A stretch of DNA of 64,000 nt from Methylonatrum kenyense (GCF_023195885.1 NZ_JALPKO010000002.1:62001-126000), one strand, 5' to 3'. Counted from the stretch's first letter, positions 33,727-43,575 are shown. Numbers and translations are program-made. Notes: generated by a model from the letters alone, not told the origin.

Positions 33727-35796
33727 TCATGCGTCGCCGGAGTCGCTCCGGTCCGTCGTTGATTCTGCCGCCCGCAGGCGCTTGTCGAATTCATCGCCAA
33801 GTGCAGCAAACTTGCGTTCGAAGCTCAGCGGATCCCGCTGGTTGGCCCCGGCCACCAGCAACATGGTGCGCTCGCCGTCCCGACGAATCCAGCACCAGAC
33901 TCGCCGGTGAGACACGTAGAACAGCAGGAAGATTCCGGCCACCAGCAGCGCGCTACCGAAGTACACGATGTTCGCCCCGGGGGCGCGCGCAATCTGCAAA
34001 CCGGTGGCCTGGCGGTGATTGTAGCTGTCCAGTTCCAGGAACAACGGTACCCCGTACTCGGCCAGGGCCGGAATGGTGCTCAGCGAATCCTGGAAGAAAT
34101 GCTGGTCCGCCTCGTCCAGTTCCCGCTCCAGATCATCGCCGGCCGCTTCCCGCGCATCGCTGAAGGCCTCCCAGAGGGTTCGCTCCAGCACCAGGCGGGA
34201 GAACATGATCAGGCTTTGCTGGGTCGACTCCTCGCCCTGGTCGGCCATGCGCGCCTCCAGGTCGGTCATCACCGCGCCAAAGCCCTCGTCCAGCAATTGG
34301 CGCACCAGCTCGCGCCCTGTGGCGGCGACCTGGGGCACCAGTTCCTCCTGTGCCAGGCCGAACTCCTGCATCGCCACCCAGGCGCCACGTTCGGAGGCAT
34401 CGCGCAGGCCTTCCTCACTGCTCAACGCATCGTGGAAGAACAGGAAGGTGTCCGGCCGATCATTGCGGTCAGCTGGCAGATGCAGGTAGCGGAATGGCTC
34501 CTGTGGCGTCGTGCGCATGCCGCTGAGGAAGAATTTGCGGCCGTCGATATCCACCGGACGCATGTAGTTGTGGAACTCGCGGGCACTGCCATCCGCGGCG
34601 CGCAGGCGGTACTCGAAGCTCGGCCCGAGCTCCTCCATTTCGCGATTCTCGGTGCCGGGCACACGCCGCGTGTTGAAGGTTTCGAATTCGGTCAGTTCCA
34701 GGGTCAGACCGCCGTCTGCAATCTCGATTTCCTCTCGGCTGCTGACCCGTTGCTCGATATCCAGCGGCTCTGCGCCGTCCCCCAGCAGGGACCAGCCTCG
34801 CAGATTCAGCGTCGAGCCGCCGTCACCGAAACTGGACTGGTAGATCGCGTAACCATCAATGATCAGCGGGTGGTTGACGCGTAGCGTGTGGTGAATGGGC
34901 TCGTCGATGTCATCGCCGGTAATGATCAGGTCACTTTCGAACAGGCTGGGCTCGCCGGTATCCCAGTGCTCTACCCGGAATTCCTCGACTTCGATGCGGA
35001 ACGGCAGCTCCTGGACGATGTAACCATCTCGCAGTGGCAGAAACACGACCCGCGCGCCGGCACCTTCCGGGATGTTGACCATGCCCCGGAACGAACCACG
35101 GCCGGGCGGGATTCGGCTTTCTTCACCGATCTGCGAGACTGGAATGTTGCGCGTCTCCAGGGTCAGATCGCCGGTCCATTCACGGTATTTCAGCATCAGG
35201 TTGCCGTCGACCAGACCACCGACGCAGATCACCACGATCGCCAGGTGGGTCAGCACGTAACCGATGCGATTGCTGGATCCGGCCATCCCGGCCAGCAACA
35301 CGCCGTGGCCGTGATCCTTCCGGCGCATGCGCATGCCGTTGTGCTTCAGCGCCCGGGCGGCGACTGCCTCGACTTCCTCGGGCTGCAGTGTGGTCTGCCA
35401 TTCGCGGTGGTTGCGGAAGGCGCGCAGCGAGCGCTCCTGCTGATGCTCACGGAACTTGCCCATCTCCCGCAGCATGCCCGGCGTCTGCCGCACCAGGCAC
35501 ACCGACACCGACACGACCAGGAATGCCAGCATCGCCAGATACCACATGGCGCTGTACACGTCGTACAGGCCGAGGTTGTCGAAAACCTGGAACCAGAATG
35601 GACCGAACTTGGAGAGGTAGTCCTCGTAAGGCTGGTTCTGCTGCACGACGGTGCCGATCACGGAGGCGATGGCGATGGCCACCAGCAGCGTGATGGCCAG
35701 GTTCATCGATCCCAGGAAATTCAGCAGAATTACCGACGTTGAGCGCGTCTGACGCTTGCGGCCGGCAGCGCCTGCCTCTTGCGGAACGCTTGCCAT
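33727..35796 (-). CDS. resB: ResB/CcsB cytochrome c biogenesis protein
   Basis: 689 residues. There are three N-terminal membrane helices (about 22-42, 80-100 and 165-190), a large periplasmic domain (about 190-620) and a C-terminal helix (about 632-652). N-terminal NFLGSMNLAITLLVAIAIAS and YSAMWYLAMLAFLVVSVSVC are typical. Partner of CcsA in System II heme attachment. Many gammaproteobacteria use the Ccm system instead, so this marks the lineage. It is likely needed for the cytochrome c4 encoded immediately upstream and the c5-like protein at the window start. Confidence 0.92.
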   Translation of the reverse strand: MASVPQEAGAAGRKRQTRSTSVILLNFLGSMNLAITLLVAIAIASVIGTVVQQNQPYEDYLSKFGPFWFQVFDNLGLYDVYSAMWYLAMLAFLVVSVSVCLVRQTPGMLREMGKFREHQQERSLRAFRNHREWQTTLQPEEVEAVAARALKHNGMRMRRKDHGHGVLLAGMAGSSNRIGYVLTHLAIVVICVGGLVDGNLMLKYREWTGDLTLETRNIPVSQIGEESRIPPGRGSFRGMVNIPEGAGARVVFLPLRDGYIVQELPFRIEVEEFRVEHWDTGEPSLFESDLIITGDDIDEPIHHTLRVNHPLIIDGYAIYQSSFGDGGSTLNLRGWSLLGDGAEPLDIEQRVSSREEIEIADGGLTLELTEFETFNTRRVPGTENREMEELGPSFEYRLRAADGSAREFHNYMRPVDIDGRKFFLSGMRTTPQEPFRYLHLPADRNDRPDTFLFFHDALSSEEGLRDASERGAWVAMQEFGLAQEELVPQVAATGRELVRQLLDEGFGAVMTDLEARMADQGEESTQQSLIMFSRLVLERTLWEAFSDAREAAGDDLERELDEADQHFFQDSLSTIPALAEYGVPLFLELDSYNHRQATGLQIARAPGANIVYFGSALLVAGIFLLFYVSHRRVWCWIRRDGERTMLLVAGANQRDPLSFERKFAALGDEFDKRLRAAESTTDRSDSGDA

Positions 35797-35896
35797 TATC
35801 TATCGGTCCTGAGCGGTCAGTGCGGATCGGGGCGATCCGACGGGGCCCTGTTTCAGCACGACTGCTGATCACGACACCCTGTGTGGGGACAGCAAA

Positions 35897-35921
35897 ACCG
35901 CCCGACGGTTCGTCGGGCGGT
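35897..35921 (-). terminator. intrinsic terminator after the cytochrome c4 gene
   Basis: ACCGCCCGAC-GGTTC-GTCGGGCGGT, a 10-bp perfect stem followed on the minus strand by TTTTG. It lies about 30 bases past the c4 stop, separating it from resB. Confidence 0.85.
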
Positions 35922-35949
35922 CAGAATTCTTTGGTTCTACAATCAGACG

Positions 35950-36573
35950 CTAGTTTTCTCGCCGATAAAGACCCTGCATGTAAGACGATACGGCCTCGAT
36001 CTCCTCATCCGTCATCCGCTCGGCGATATCCCGCATCATGCGATTCGGATCGGTAGACCGTTCGCCGTCGCGGTATTTCCGCAGCTGGATCGCGGAATAG
36101 GTACCCTGCTGGCCCGCAATACGCGGGAACCCGGCGGCTTCCATGCCCGACCCGGCCGGGCCATGGCACGCCATGCATGCAGCAACGCCCTCGTCAGGCA
36201 GGCCGCCGTGATAGATGTCGCGGCCAAGATCAACCAGCTCGGGGTCGGCAGCGCCGGTCTCGGGTTCCTGGTCGGCGTAGAAAGCCGCCAGGTCCTTCAT
36301 GTCCTGTTCGCTCAGGCCCGCAGCCTGTGGCGCCATCAATGCATCCTCGCGCTCACCGTCCTGGTAGGCCTGCAACTGCCGCACCGTATAATTGGCATGC
36401 TGCCCCGCCAGGCTTGGCCATTCCGGGTTGGCGCTGTTGCCATCCGCGCCATGGCAGGCGGCGCAGGACGCCGAGAGTTCCTGACCGCGAGAGATGTCAC
36501 CTGCCGTGCTGACAGCGGTGACCGAAAGCGCGAAGCTTGCAAGGATGAGGCTCTGCCAGATCTTCATGGACAC
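35950..36573 (-). CDS. cytochrome c4 (diheme)
   Basis: 207 residues with a signal peptide (cleavage near TAGD). Two homologous cytochrome c domains carry CAACH (about residue 37) and CMACH (about residue 133), each with a later Met ligand region. This is the standard c4 layout: a periplasmic electron carrier to terminal oxidases. Between engB and resB, as in other gammaproteobacteria. It has its own promoter at 36651-36679 and its own terminator. Confidence 0.95.
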   Translation of the reverse strand: MSMKIWQSLILASFALSVTAVSTAGDISRGQELSASCAACHGADGNSANPEWPSLAGQHANYTVRQLQAYQDGEREDALMAPQAAGLSEQDMKDLAAFYADQEPETGAADPELVDLGRDIYHGGLPDEGVAACMACHGPAGSGMEAAGFPRIAGQQGTYSAIQLRKYRDGERSTDPNRMMRDIAERMTDEEIEAVSSYMQGLYRREN

Positions 36574-36650
36574 TTGAACTCCTGGGCGGCTATCACTGCC
36601 TTGGGATACAGCGCCCGAGCGGACGCGAGAGCGAAGTCAAAACGATCAGT

Positions 36651-36679
36651 TTTATACCAGCGCAGCCGAGAACGGTCAA
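36651..36679 (-). promoter_or_regulatory. sigma-70 promoter for the cytochrome c4 gene
   Basis: On the minus strand TTGACC (36674-36679), exactly 17 bases, then TATAAA (36651-36656), about 75 bases before the c4 ATG. One of the best consensus matches in the window. Confidence 0.75.
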
Positions 36680-36727
36680 TTTGCAGGTATGCTGCGCACC
36701 CGGCTATCGAGCAAGAGTCTGTCGCCA

Positions 36728-37330
36728 ATGACGAACAAACGCTATCACCAGGCCCGGTTCCTGATGAGTGCCGCGGACCTGTCCCAGCTACCGCCCGATC
36801 AGGGCCGCGAGATTGCCTTTGCCGGACGCTCCAACGCAGGCAAATCCAGTGCGCTCAACCGTCTTACCGGACAGAAAGGACTGGCACGGGTGAGCAAGAC
36901 GCCCGGTCGGACCCAGTTGATCAACGTATTTCCGATCTCCGATACAGAGGCATTGATTGATCTCCCGGGATACGGCTATGCCAAGGTGCCAGAGCGTGTG
37001 AAACAACAGTGGCAGGCCCTGCTGCCGGTCTACCTGACGGAGCGACGCTCGCTGGTCGGACTGGTATTGATCATGGACAGTCGCCACCCGTTGCGGGACT
37101 TCGACCGGCAAATGCTGGACTGGACCGCTGCCGCGGGCCTGCCGGTGCATATCCTGCTGAGCAAGGCGGACAAGCTCAGTCGCGGTTCCGCCGGCAACGC
37201 GCTGCAGGCCGTTCGCAAGGAACTGGCACGCCGCGTTCCGCCGGTCAGTGTGCAGCTGTTCTCGGCCGTGGACGGACGCGGCGCGGAAGAGGCCTGGGCG
37301 GCGATGGACGCCTGGCTGGATCAGCGCTGA
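36728..37330 (+). CDS. engB: ribosome biogenesis GTPase EngB (YihA/YsxC)
   Basis: From ATG 36728, 200 residues. GTPase motifs in order: G1 GRSNAGKSS (about residue 34), G2/switch I with [10 protein letters not shown]3 DLPGYGYAK (about 80), G4 LSKADKL (about 145), and G5 FSAVDGRG. Essential for large ribosomal subunit assembly. Its place next to polA with an RNA gene between them is a widely conserved gammaproteobacterial arrangement. A frame extension to 36689 lacks a ribosome-binding site. Confidence 0.95.
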   Translation: MTNKRYHQARFLMSAADLSQLPPDQGREIAFAGRSNAGKSSALNRLTGQKGLARVSKTPGRTQLINVFPISDTEALIDLPGYGYAKVPERVKQQWQALLPVYLTERRSLVGLVLIMDSRHPLRDFDRQMLDWTAAAGLPVHILLSKADKLSRGSAGNALQAVRKELARRVPPVSVQLFSAVDGRGAEEAWAAMDAWLDQR

Positions 37331-37337
37331 GAAAACC

Positions 37338-37369
37338 CGGATTACCGGGAACCCGGCGCCGTTTTTTTT
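37338..37369 (+). terminator. intrinsic terminator of engB
   Basis: A GC-rich inverted stretch (CGG...CCGG-GAAC-CCGG...CCG) is followed by eight T residues (37362-37369), eight bases past the engB stop. It isolates engB from the RNA gene candidate downstream. Confidence 0.75.
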
Positions 37370-37389
37370 GTCTCAAAGAGTGCGCCAGT

Positions 37390-37504
37390 GCCCGGCGCTG
37401 CCCGCTCCCTTCCCCAACGAACGAGCGGGCTTGATGCAGCCTCCACCCCAGAGGCTGCGAATGTTGGCCCTGGACTTTCCCCCGAGAGCCAGGGCCTTTT
37501 CTTT
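37390..37504 (+). ncRNA. candidate C-rich-loop sRNA (sX13-like) at the engB-polA locus
   Basis: Three consecutive stems: GCCCGCTC/GAGCGGGC (37400-37430, loop with TTCCCC); GCAGCCTC/GAGGCTGC (37436-37458, loop CACCCCA); GGCCCTGG/CCAGGGCC (37466-37496), whose inner part closes on a CCCC loop at 37480-37483. The last is followed by TTTTCTTT, an intrinsic terminator. No frame in this stretch looks coding. Three C-rich loops plus a terminator match my memory of Xanthomonas sX13; the same locus carries Spot 42 or ErsA in other gammaproteobacteria. The 5' end is a guess, since no strong promoter is visible. Such loops could pair with G-rich ribosome-binding sites. Confidence 0.7.
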
Positions 37505-37531
37505 ATCCGCAAAATGGTTGCTGCGCAGACG

Positions 37532-37556
37532 CGGGAATAGATTAGCGTTTCCTTGG
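37532..37556. repeat. dispersed palindromic repeat copy beside polA
   Basis: GGGAATAGATTAGCGTTTCC matches the core of the repeat family and ends within a few bases of the polA stop codon (37559-37561). Confidence 0.6.
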
Positions 37557-37558
37557 CC

Positions 37559-40285
37559 TCAATGCGCCTCTTCCCAGTTATCGCCGACACCTACATCCAC
37601 TTCCAGCGGCACCGTCAGCTCGGCGGCGTCAGCCATGATCCGGCTCACCCGATCCGCCACGGCATCCGTCTCGCCTGTCGGGACCTCGAACACCAACTCA
37701 TCGTGCACCTGCATTACCAGCAGCACATCCGGCTCATCCTGATCGAGCCACGTCTGCACCTCGATCATCGCCCGCTTGATGATGTCCGCCGCCGTGCCCT
37801 GCATCGGCGCATTGATCGCCGTGCGCTCGGCATATTGCCGGCGCTGGGCATTGCGGGCATTGATTTCCGGCAGGTACAGGCGGCGGCCGAACGCCGTTTC
37901 GACGTAGCCCTGCTCACGGGCCTGCTCGCGGGTCCGGTCCATATAGGCGCGCACGCCTTCGAAGCGGGCGAAATAACGGTCCACGTAATCCTGCGCCTGA
38001 CCCCGCTCGACCCCGAGCTGACGGGCCAGGCCGTAGGCCGACATGCCGTAGATCAGGCCGAAGTTGATCGCCTTCGCGGCGCGGCGCTGCTCGTCACTGA
38101 CCTGTTCCGGCTCGCCACCGAAAACCTCGGCCGCCGTGGCCCGGTGAATGTCGCGGCCCTCGGCAAAGGCCCGGCGCAGCGTATCGTCGCCGGAGAGATG
38201 CGCCATGATCCGCAGTTCCACCTGCGAATAGTCGGCCGCCAGCAGTCTGTAGCCGTCCGCGGCGATGAAGGCCTTGCGGATTCGCCGCCCCTCCGTGGTG
38301 CGCACCGGGATGTTCTGCAGATTGGGGTCGGAGGAGGACAGCCGACCGGTAGCGGCAACCGCCTGATGGTAGGAGGTGTGCACCCGGCCCGTGTCCGGGT
38401 CAATCATCCGCGGCAGCTTGTCGGTATAGGTCGAGCGCAGCTTCGACAGGCCGCGGTGTTCAAGGATCAGTCGCGGCAGGTCGTAATCCACTGCCAGTTC
38501 CTGAAGCACCGACTCGGCGGTGGAGGGCTGGCCCTTCGGCGTCTTCTGCAACACCGGCAGCCCCTGGCGCTGATAGAGGATCTCCTGGATCTGCTTGGGC
38601 GACCCCAGGTTGAACGGCCCGCCGGCGGCCTCGAAGGCCCGCTGCTCCACCCGCTGCATGCTTTCCGCCAGTTCCCGGCTCTGCCCGACCAGGCGTTTCC
38701 GGTCAACTAGCACACCGTTGCGCTCCATGCGGGACAACACCGGGACCAGGGGCATCTCTATCTCGCGGTAGACGCGGCACAGGGACGCGTGCTGCTGCAG
38801 GCGCGGCCAAAGCGTCTGATGCAACTGCAGGGTGACATCGGCATCCTCGGCGGCATACGCGGTGGCCGAGTCCAGGTCCACCTGATTGAAGGTGAGCTGC
38901 TTGACGCCCTTGCCGGCCACCTCCTCATACTTGATGGTGCCGCGGCCGAGATACTTCAGCGCCAGAGAGTCCATGTCGTGCCGGGTGGCCGTGGAGTCCA
39001 GCACGTAGGACTGCAGCATGGTGTCGTGGGCCACGCCGCGCAGCGTGATGCCCGCGCGCGCCAGCACGCTCATGTCGTATTTCAGGTTCTGCCCGAGCTT
39101 TGGCCTGTCGGCATCCTCCAGCAACGGCCGCAACTGCTCGAGTACCGCTTCGCGGTCGAGCTGATCCGGGGCGCCCGGGTAATCGTGGGCCAGCGGGATA
39201 TACGCCGCCTCGCCGGCGGTGACGGCCAGGCAGATGCCAACGATGTCAGCCTGCATGTAGGACAGGCTGGTGGTTTCCAGATCGAAGGCGAACAACGGCG
39301 CGACCTCGATCCGTTCGATCCAGGCGTCGAGGCCTTTCTGCTCGGTAATGGCCAGGTATTCGGTCGCCGGCTGGGCCGCGGCGTGTTGCTCCTCTGCCGC
39401 GTCCTCACCGTCCAGTAATTCCTCCAGCCAGCTGCGGAATTCCAGCGCCCGATACTGCTCCTTCAGCGCTTCCCGATCCGGTTCTGCCAGGGCAAGGTCG
39501 GCAACACGTTCATTGAGCGCGCAATCGAGCTTGATGGTGGCGAGCTGATAGGACAGGAAGGCCTGGTCCCGGTGCTCCTCGAGTTTCTTCGGCAGGCTCT
39601 TGGCGCCTCGAATCGGCAGCTCCGGCACACGGTCGAGATTGTCGTAGATCCGCTGCAGCGATCCGATCCCCTGCAACAGGCCGACCGCGGTCTTCTCGCC
39701 GACACCGGGCACACCGGGAATGTTGTCCACCTTGTCGCCCATCAGCGCGAGCAGGTCGATGACCAGTTCCGGGCCGACACCGAACTTCTCGACCACGGCG
39801 TCCGGATCAAGCACCGTGCCGCTCATGGTGTTGACCAGTGTGATCCGGTCGTCCACCAGCTGCGCCATGTCCTTGTCGCCGGTGGAAATCACTACCGCCT
39901 GGCCTTCGTCGGATGCCTGCCGCGCCAGCGTGCCGATCACGTCATCCGCCTCGACGCCATCCTCGACGATCAGCGGCAGGCCCATGGAGCGGATGACGTT
40001 GTAGAGGGGCTCCACCTGCTGTCGCAGCTCGTCAGGCATCGGAGGTCGCTGCGCCTTGTACTGCTCGAACAGCTCGTCACGAAATGTCTTGCCCTTGGCA
40101 TCGAACACCACCGCCATCTGATCCGGCTGATAATCCGCCAACAACTTGCGCAGCATGCTGACCACGCCCCGGACCGCGCCGGTGGGCTGGCCCCTGGAGG
40201 TGCTCAGCGGCGGCAGGGCGTGAAACGCGCGGTACAGATAGGAGGACCCGTCCACCAGAACCAGAGGTGCCTTGCTCGTTGTCAT
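37559..40285 (-). CDS. polA: DNA polymerase I
   Basis: 908 residues, normal length. The N-terminal 5'-3' exonuclease (about 1-290) has [16 protein letters not shown] and DVIGTLARQ. The 3'-5' exonuclease (about 310-500) is intact, with [15 protein letters not shown] and YAAEDADVT. The C-terminal polymerase has [13 protein letters not shown] (motif A), [16 protein letters not shown] (motif B) and [11 protein letters not shown] (motif C). It acts in repair and Okazaki fragment processing. It converges with engB and the sRNA candidate and diverges from the LOG gene. Confidence 0.97.
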   Translation of the reverse strand: MTTSKAPLVLVDGSSYLYRAFHALPPLSTSRGQPTGAVRGVVSMLRKLLADYQPDQMAVVFDAKGKTFRDELFEQYKAQRPPMPDELRQQVEPLYNVIRSMGLPLIVEDGVEADDVIGTLARQASDEGQAVVISTGDKDMAQLVDDRITLVNTMSGTVLDPDAVVEKFGVGPELVIDLLALMGDKVDNIPGVPGVGEKTAVGLLQGIGSLQRIYDNLDRVPELPIRGAKSLPKKLEEHRDQAFLSYQLATIKLDCALNERVADLALAEPDREALKEQYRALEFRSWLEELLDGEDAAEEQHAAAQPATEYLAITEQKGLDAWIERIEVAPLFAFDLETTSLSYMQADIVGICLAVTAGEAAYIPLAHDYPGAPDQLDREAVLEQLRPLLEDADRPKLGQNLKYDMSVLARAGITLRGVAHDTMLQSYVLDSTATRHDMDSLALKYLGRGTIKYEEVAGKGVKQLTFNQVDLDSATAYAAEDADVTLQLHQTLWPRLQQHASLCRVYREIEMPLVPVLSRMERNGVLVDRKRLVGQSRELAESMQRVEQRAFEAAGGPFNLGSPKQIQEILYQRQGLPVLQKTPKGQPSTAESVLQELAVDYDLPRLILEHRGLSKLRSTYTDKLPRMIDPDTGRVHTSYHQAVAATGRLSSSDPNLQNIPVRTTEGRRIRKAFIAADGYRLLAADYSQVELRIMAHLSGDDTLRRAFAEGRDIHRATAAEVFGGEPEQVSDEQRRAAKAINFGLIYGMSAYGLARQLGVERGQAQDYVDRYFARFEGVRAYMDRTREQAREQGYVETAFGRRLYLPEINARNAQRRQYAERTAINAPMQGTAADIIKRAMIEVQTWLDQDEPDVLLVMQVHDELVFEVPTGETDAVADRVSRIMADAAELTVPLEVDVGVGDNWEEAH

Positions 40286-40519
40286 GCCTTCCCTTGACCG
40301 CTTCGCAGAGATTCAATCCGGAAACAGCGTGACGTGCGCTCCGAGTACGCCGCCAACGCCAAGATCGGAACGGTAGCCGATGCGCGCGGGCGGGTCGACC
40401 AGGCTGTAGAATCGCGGCGGTCATCCGCACCCTAGGCAGGTAGGATAGCGGGAAAGGCCGTGATCAGCGGCAGGCAATTCGATGGGCGCACGCCGTTGCG
40501 GCGTTTCCGGGAGAACAGG

Positions 40520-41239
40520 ATGAGCGGTAACGACAAGTACGCAGGACGGGGTCCGATCAATGATTCCATGATGACCCGCGAGTCCTGGAAGATCTTCCAG
40601 ATCATGGCCGAGTTCGTCGAGGGGTTCGAGCGACTGGCACACATCAAGCCCTCGGTCAGCATCTTCGGCTCGGCCCGCACGTCCACCGACCATCCCTATT
40701 ACCAGCTGGCGGAGGACACTGCGAAACAGCTCTCCGATGCCGGCTTCTCGGTGGTGAGCGGAGGTGGTCCCGGCATCATGGAGGCCGCGAACAAGGGCGC
40801 CCAGGCCGGCAAGTCGATCAGCATCGGACTCAACATCCAGTTGCCGATGGAGCAGGCCGGCAATCCCTATCAGGACATCGGCCTGAATTTTCGCCACTTC
40901 TTCTCGCGCAAGGTCATGTTCGTCAAATACGCCTCCGCCTATGTCGTGCTGCCCGGCGGCTTCGGCACCCTGGACGAACTCGCCGAGATCCTGACCCTGG
41001 TGCAGACTGGCAAGACCCGCCGCATTCCGATCATCCTGGTGCACAGCGAGTTCTGGGGCGGCCTGCTGGACTGGTTCCGCGACCGACTGGTGGCCGAAGG
41101 CATGATCGACGCCGAAGACCAGGAGCTGTTCAAGCTGGTGGACGATCCGAAAGACGTGGTCGATGCGATCTTCGACCATTACGAGGACCGCGGCTTCGAA
41201 CCGTCGGCGAGGGAGCGGGAGATTTTGTTGGATTTGTGA
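40520..41239 (+). CDS. LOG-family protein (TIGR00730-like nucleotide hydrolase)
   Basis: 239 residues from ATG 40520 (GGGAGAACAGG immediately upstream). A Rossmann-type fold with VSIFGSAR near residue 45, SGGGPGIMEAANKGA near 80 and the signature LPGGFGTLDELAEIL near 150, with the Arg and Glu residues of phosphoribohydrolases. Members release bases from nucleoside 5'-monophosphates, and were long misnamed lysine decarboxylases. The longer N-terminus fits the bacterial PpnN-independent LOG group. Divergent from polA. Confidence 0.88.
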   Translation: MSGNDKYAGRGPINDSMMTRESWKIFQIMAEFVEGFERLAHIKPSVSIFGSARTSTDHPYYQLAEDTAKQLSDAGFSVVSGGGPGIMEAANKGAQAGKSISIGLNIQLPMEQAGNPYQDIGLNFRHFFSRKVMFVKYASAYVVLPGGFGTLDELAEILTLVQTGKTRRIPIILVHSEFWGGLLDWFRDRLVAEGMIDAEDQELFKLVDDPKDVVDAIFDHYEDRGFEPSAREREILLDL

Positions 41240-41269
41240 CCAGGCGAAGAAGGCTTCGCCTGGAGTTTT
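41240..41269 (+). terminator. terminator of the LOG gene
   Basis: CCAGGCGAAG-AAGG-CTTCGCCTGG, a 10-bp perfect stem directly after the stop codon, followed by AGTTTTC. The T-run is short. Confidence 0.65.
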
Positions 41270-41274
41270 CAGTG

Positions 41275-41389
41275 GTTCAGGTTTCAGTGTTCAGGGGGTG
41301 CTGATCTGTAACGCCGAAGTCCCTCTCAGGGCTTGTCGGTATGTCAGGCCTGGTGCCTCCGTCTGAAAACTGAACACTGAAACCTGAAC
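41275..41389. repeat. 20-bp perfect inverted repeat between LOG gene and uvrD
   Basis: The 20 bases at 41275-41294 are the exact reverse complement of 41370-41389, with 75 bases between them. Each arm is itself built from TTCAG units (GTTCAG, TTTCAGT, GTTCAG). It occupies the convergent gap and could fold into a large stem-loop that blocks read-through both ways. Confidence 0.8.
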
Positions 41390-41403
41390 ACTCCGTGTCG
41401 GCC

Positions 41404-43575
41404 CTAGCCGACCGGTTCCAGTTTCGCATACGCCGCCACCAGCCATTTGGCGCCGACGCTGCTGAAATTGACCTGCACCCGGGCGCTGGGGCCCTGGCCT
41501 TCGTACTGCAGCACGACCCCGTCGCCGAACTTGGCATGGCGCACCGGCTGCCCGAGCCGGAGGGCGCCGGGTTCGGGCTGCTGGTCGACCAGGCCGCGAC
41601 GCACCGCCATTTGCGGCCGGGAGACGCTGACCCGCGTGCGGATCTGGTGCTGGAACTCCTCAGGCACCTCGCGCAGGAAGCGGGACGGCGCGCAGAAATT
41701 GTCACTGCCGTGCAGACGGCGCTTTTCCGCCCAGCTCAGGAACAGGCGTTCCCGCGCGCGGGTCATGCCGACATAGCAGAGCCGGCGTTCCTCCTCCAGG
41801 CGTTCCGGATCCTCGGCCGACATGCGGTGGGGGAACAGGCCTTCCTCCATGCCGGCGAGAAACACCACCGGAAACTCCAGCCCCTTGGCCGAGTGCAGGG
41901 TCATCAACTGGACGCAGTCTTCCCAGTCATCAGCCTGGCCTTCACCCGCCTCCAGTGCGGCATGGGACAGGAAGGCAGTCAGCACATCCATTTCGCCGTC
42001 GTCCTCCCATTCCTGCTCGAAGCCGCGGGCGGCGCTGATCAGCTCATCCAGGTTATCCAGCCGCGATTCCCCGCGATCGTCACCCTGCTTGCCGAACAAC
42101 TCGCGCAGCCCGCTGCCCCGGATCACGGTCTCAAGCCGCTGGGCCAGTGGCTGGCCGTCAGCGGATTCATCCAGGGTATCGATCAGCGCCAGGAACTTGC
42201 CCACCGCCGTCGCGGCGCGGGCCGGCAACAGCCGCTGCTCATGGGCCCGCGCGGCGGCCCGCCAGAGGGTCAGCCCCTCGCCGCGGGCCAGTTCGCGCAG
42301 CATGTCCAGCGTCTTGCCGCCGATGCCGCGGGCCGGCGTATTCACCACACGCTCGAACGCGGCATCGTCGTCGCGTTGATTGCACAGCCGCATGTAGGCC
42401 AGCGCATCCTTGATTTCCGCCCGCTCGAAGAAGCGCAGACCACCGTAGACGCGGTACGGCACACCGTGCGCCAGCAGCGCCTCCTCGAACACACGCGACT
42501 GGGCGTTGGAGCGGTACAGAATCGCGAATTCGCTGCGCAGTCGCCCTTGTTGCAATTCATCACGAATGCGGGCGACCACGAAGCGGGCCTCGTCCAGCTC
42601 GTTGAACGCCGCATAGACGTGGATCGGCTCGCCGTCGGCGCCGTCGGTCCACAGCCGTTTGCCCATGCGACCGCTGTTGTGATCGATCAGCGCATTGGCC
42701 GCGTTAAGGATGTGTGCGGTGGAGCGGTAATTCTGTTCCAGCCGGACCGTGCGGGTATCCGGGTAATCCTCGGCAAAGCGGCGGATGTTCTCGACCCGGG
42801 CACCCCGCCAGCCATAGATGGACTGGTCGTCATCGCCGACCACGAAGGCGTCCGCGTCGCTGCCGATCAGCAACTGCAGCCAGGCATACTGGATACGGTT
42901 GGTGTCCTGAAACTCGTCCACCAGCAGATGACGGAACTGCTCGCGGTAATGCGTCAGCAGCCTTGGGGTCTTGCGCAGCGTCTCGAAGGCCCGCAGCAGC
43001 AGTTCGGCGAAGTCCACCTGGCCACCCCGATCACAGGCCTGCTGATAGGCCCGGTAGATACGCACCATGCGGTCGGTGTACGGGTCATTGCCCTCGCCGA
43101 TGTCGTCCGGCCGCTGGCCCTCGTCCTTGTGCCCGTTGATGAAGCCCTGCACCTGCTTCACCGGCCAGCGTGATTCGTCGATCTCCAGTGCACGCATGAC
43201 ACGTTTGATCAACCGCCGCTGGTCCTCGGAATCCAGAATCTGAAACGTCTCCGGCAGACCGGCCTCGCGGGCATGCCGGCGCAGCAGGCGATGGCACAGG
43301 CCGTGAAAGGTGCCGATCCACATGCCGGCTGCACTGAAGCCGAGCAGGGTCTCGATCCGGCCACGCATTTCGCCGGCCGCCTTGTTGGTAAAGGTCACGG
43401 CGAGAATCGAGTAGGGCGACGCTCCTTCGACGCGCGCCAGCCAGGCGGCACGATGCACGAGCACACGGGTCTTGCCGCTGCCGGCACCGGCCAGCACCAG
43501 GGTTCGGCCAAGCGGCGCCGAGACGGCCTCGCGCTGGGCATCGTTCAGGGAATCAAGCAGGTCGGAAACGTCCAT
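41404..43575 (-). CDS. uvrD: DNA helicase II (UvrD)
   Basis: From ATG 43575, 723 residues, the usual UvrD length. Superfamily 1A motifs: Q-motif LNDAQREAV, Walker A AGAGSGKTRVL (about residue 29), motif Ia TFTNKAAGEM, Walker B VDEFQDTN (about 220), motif III VGDDDQSIYGWRGA, motif IV LEQNYRS, motif V TLHSAKGLEF and motif VI YVGMTRARERL. It unwinds 3'-5' in nucleotide excision and mismatch repair. UvrD is preferred over Rep by the C-terminal region and length, but the distinction is not absolute. Confidence 0.94.
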   Translation of the reverse strand: MDVSDLLDSLNDAQREAVSAPLGRTLVLAGAGSGKTRVLVHRAAWLARVEGASPYSILAVTFTNKAAGEMRGRIETLLGFSAAGMWIGTFHGLCHRLLRRHAREAGLPETFQILDSEDQRRLIKRVMRALEIDESRWPVKQVQGFINGHKDEGQRPDDIGEGNDPYTDRMVRIYRAYQQACDRGGQVDFAELLLRAFETLRKTPRLLTHYREQFRHLLVDEFQDTNRIQYAWLQLLIGSDADAFVVGDDDQSIYGWRGARVENIRRFAEDYPDTRTVRLEQNYRSTAHILNAANALIDHNSGRMGKRLWTDGADGEPIHVYAAFNELDEARFVVARIRDELQQGRLRSEFAILYRSNAQSRVFEEALLAHGVPYRVYGGLRFFERAEIKDALAYMRLCNQRDDDAAFERVVNTPARGIGGKTLDMLRELARGEGLTLWRAAARAHEQRLLPARAATAVGKFLALIDTLDESADGQPLAQRLETVIRGSGLRELFGKQGDDRGESRLDNLDELISAARGFEQEWEDDGEMDVLTAFLSHAALEAGEGQADDWEDCVQLMTLHSAKGLEFPVVFLAGMEEGLFPHRMSAEDPERLEEERRLCYVGMTRARERLFLSWAEKRRLHGSDNFCAPSRFLREVPEEFQHQIRTRVSVSRPQMAVRRGLVDQQPEPGALRLGQPVRHAKFGDGVVLQYEGQGPSARVQVNFSSVGAKWLVAAYAKLEPVG

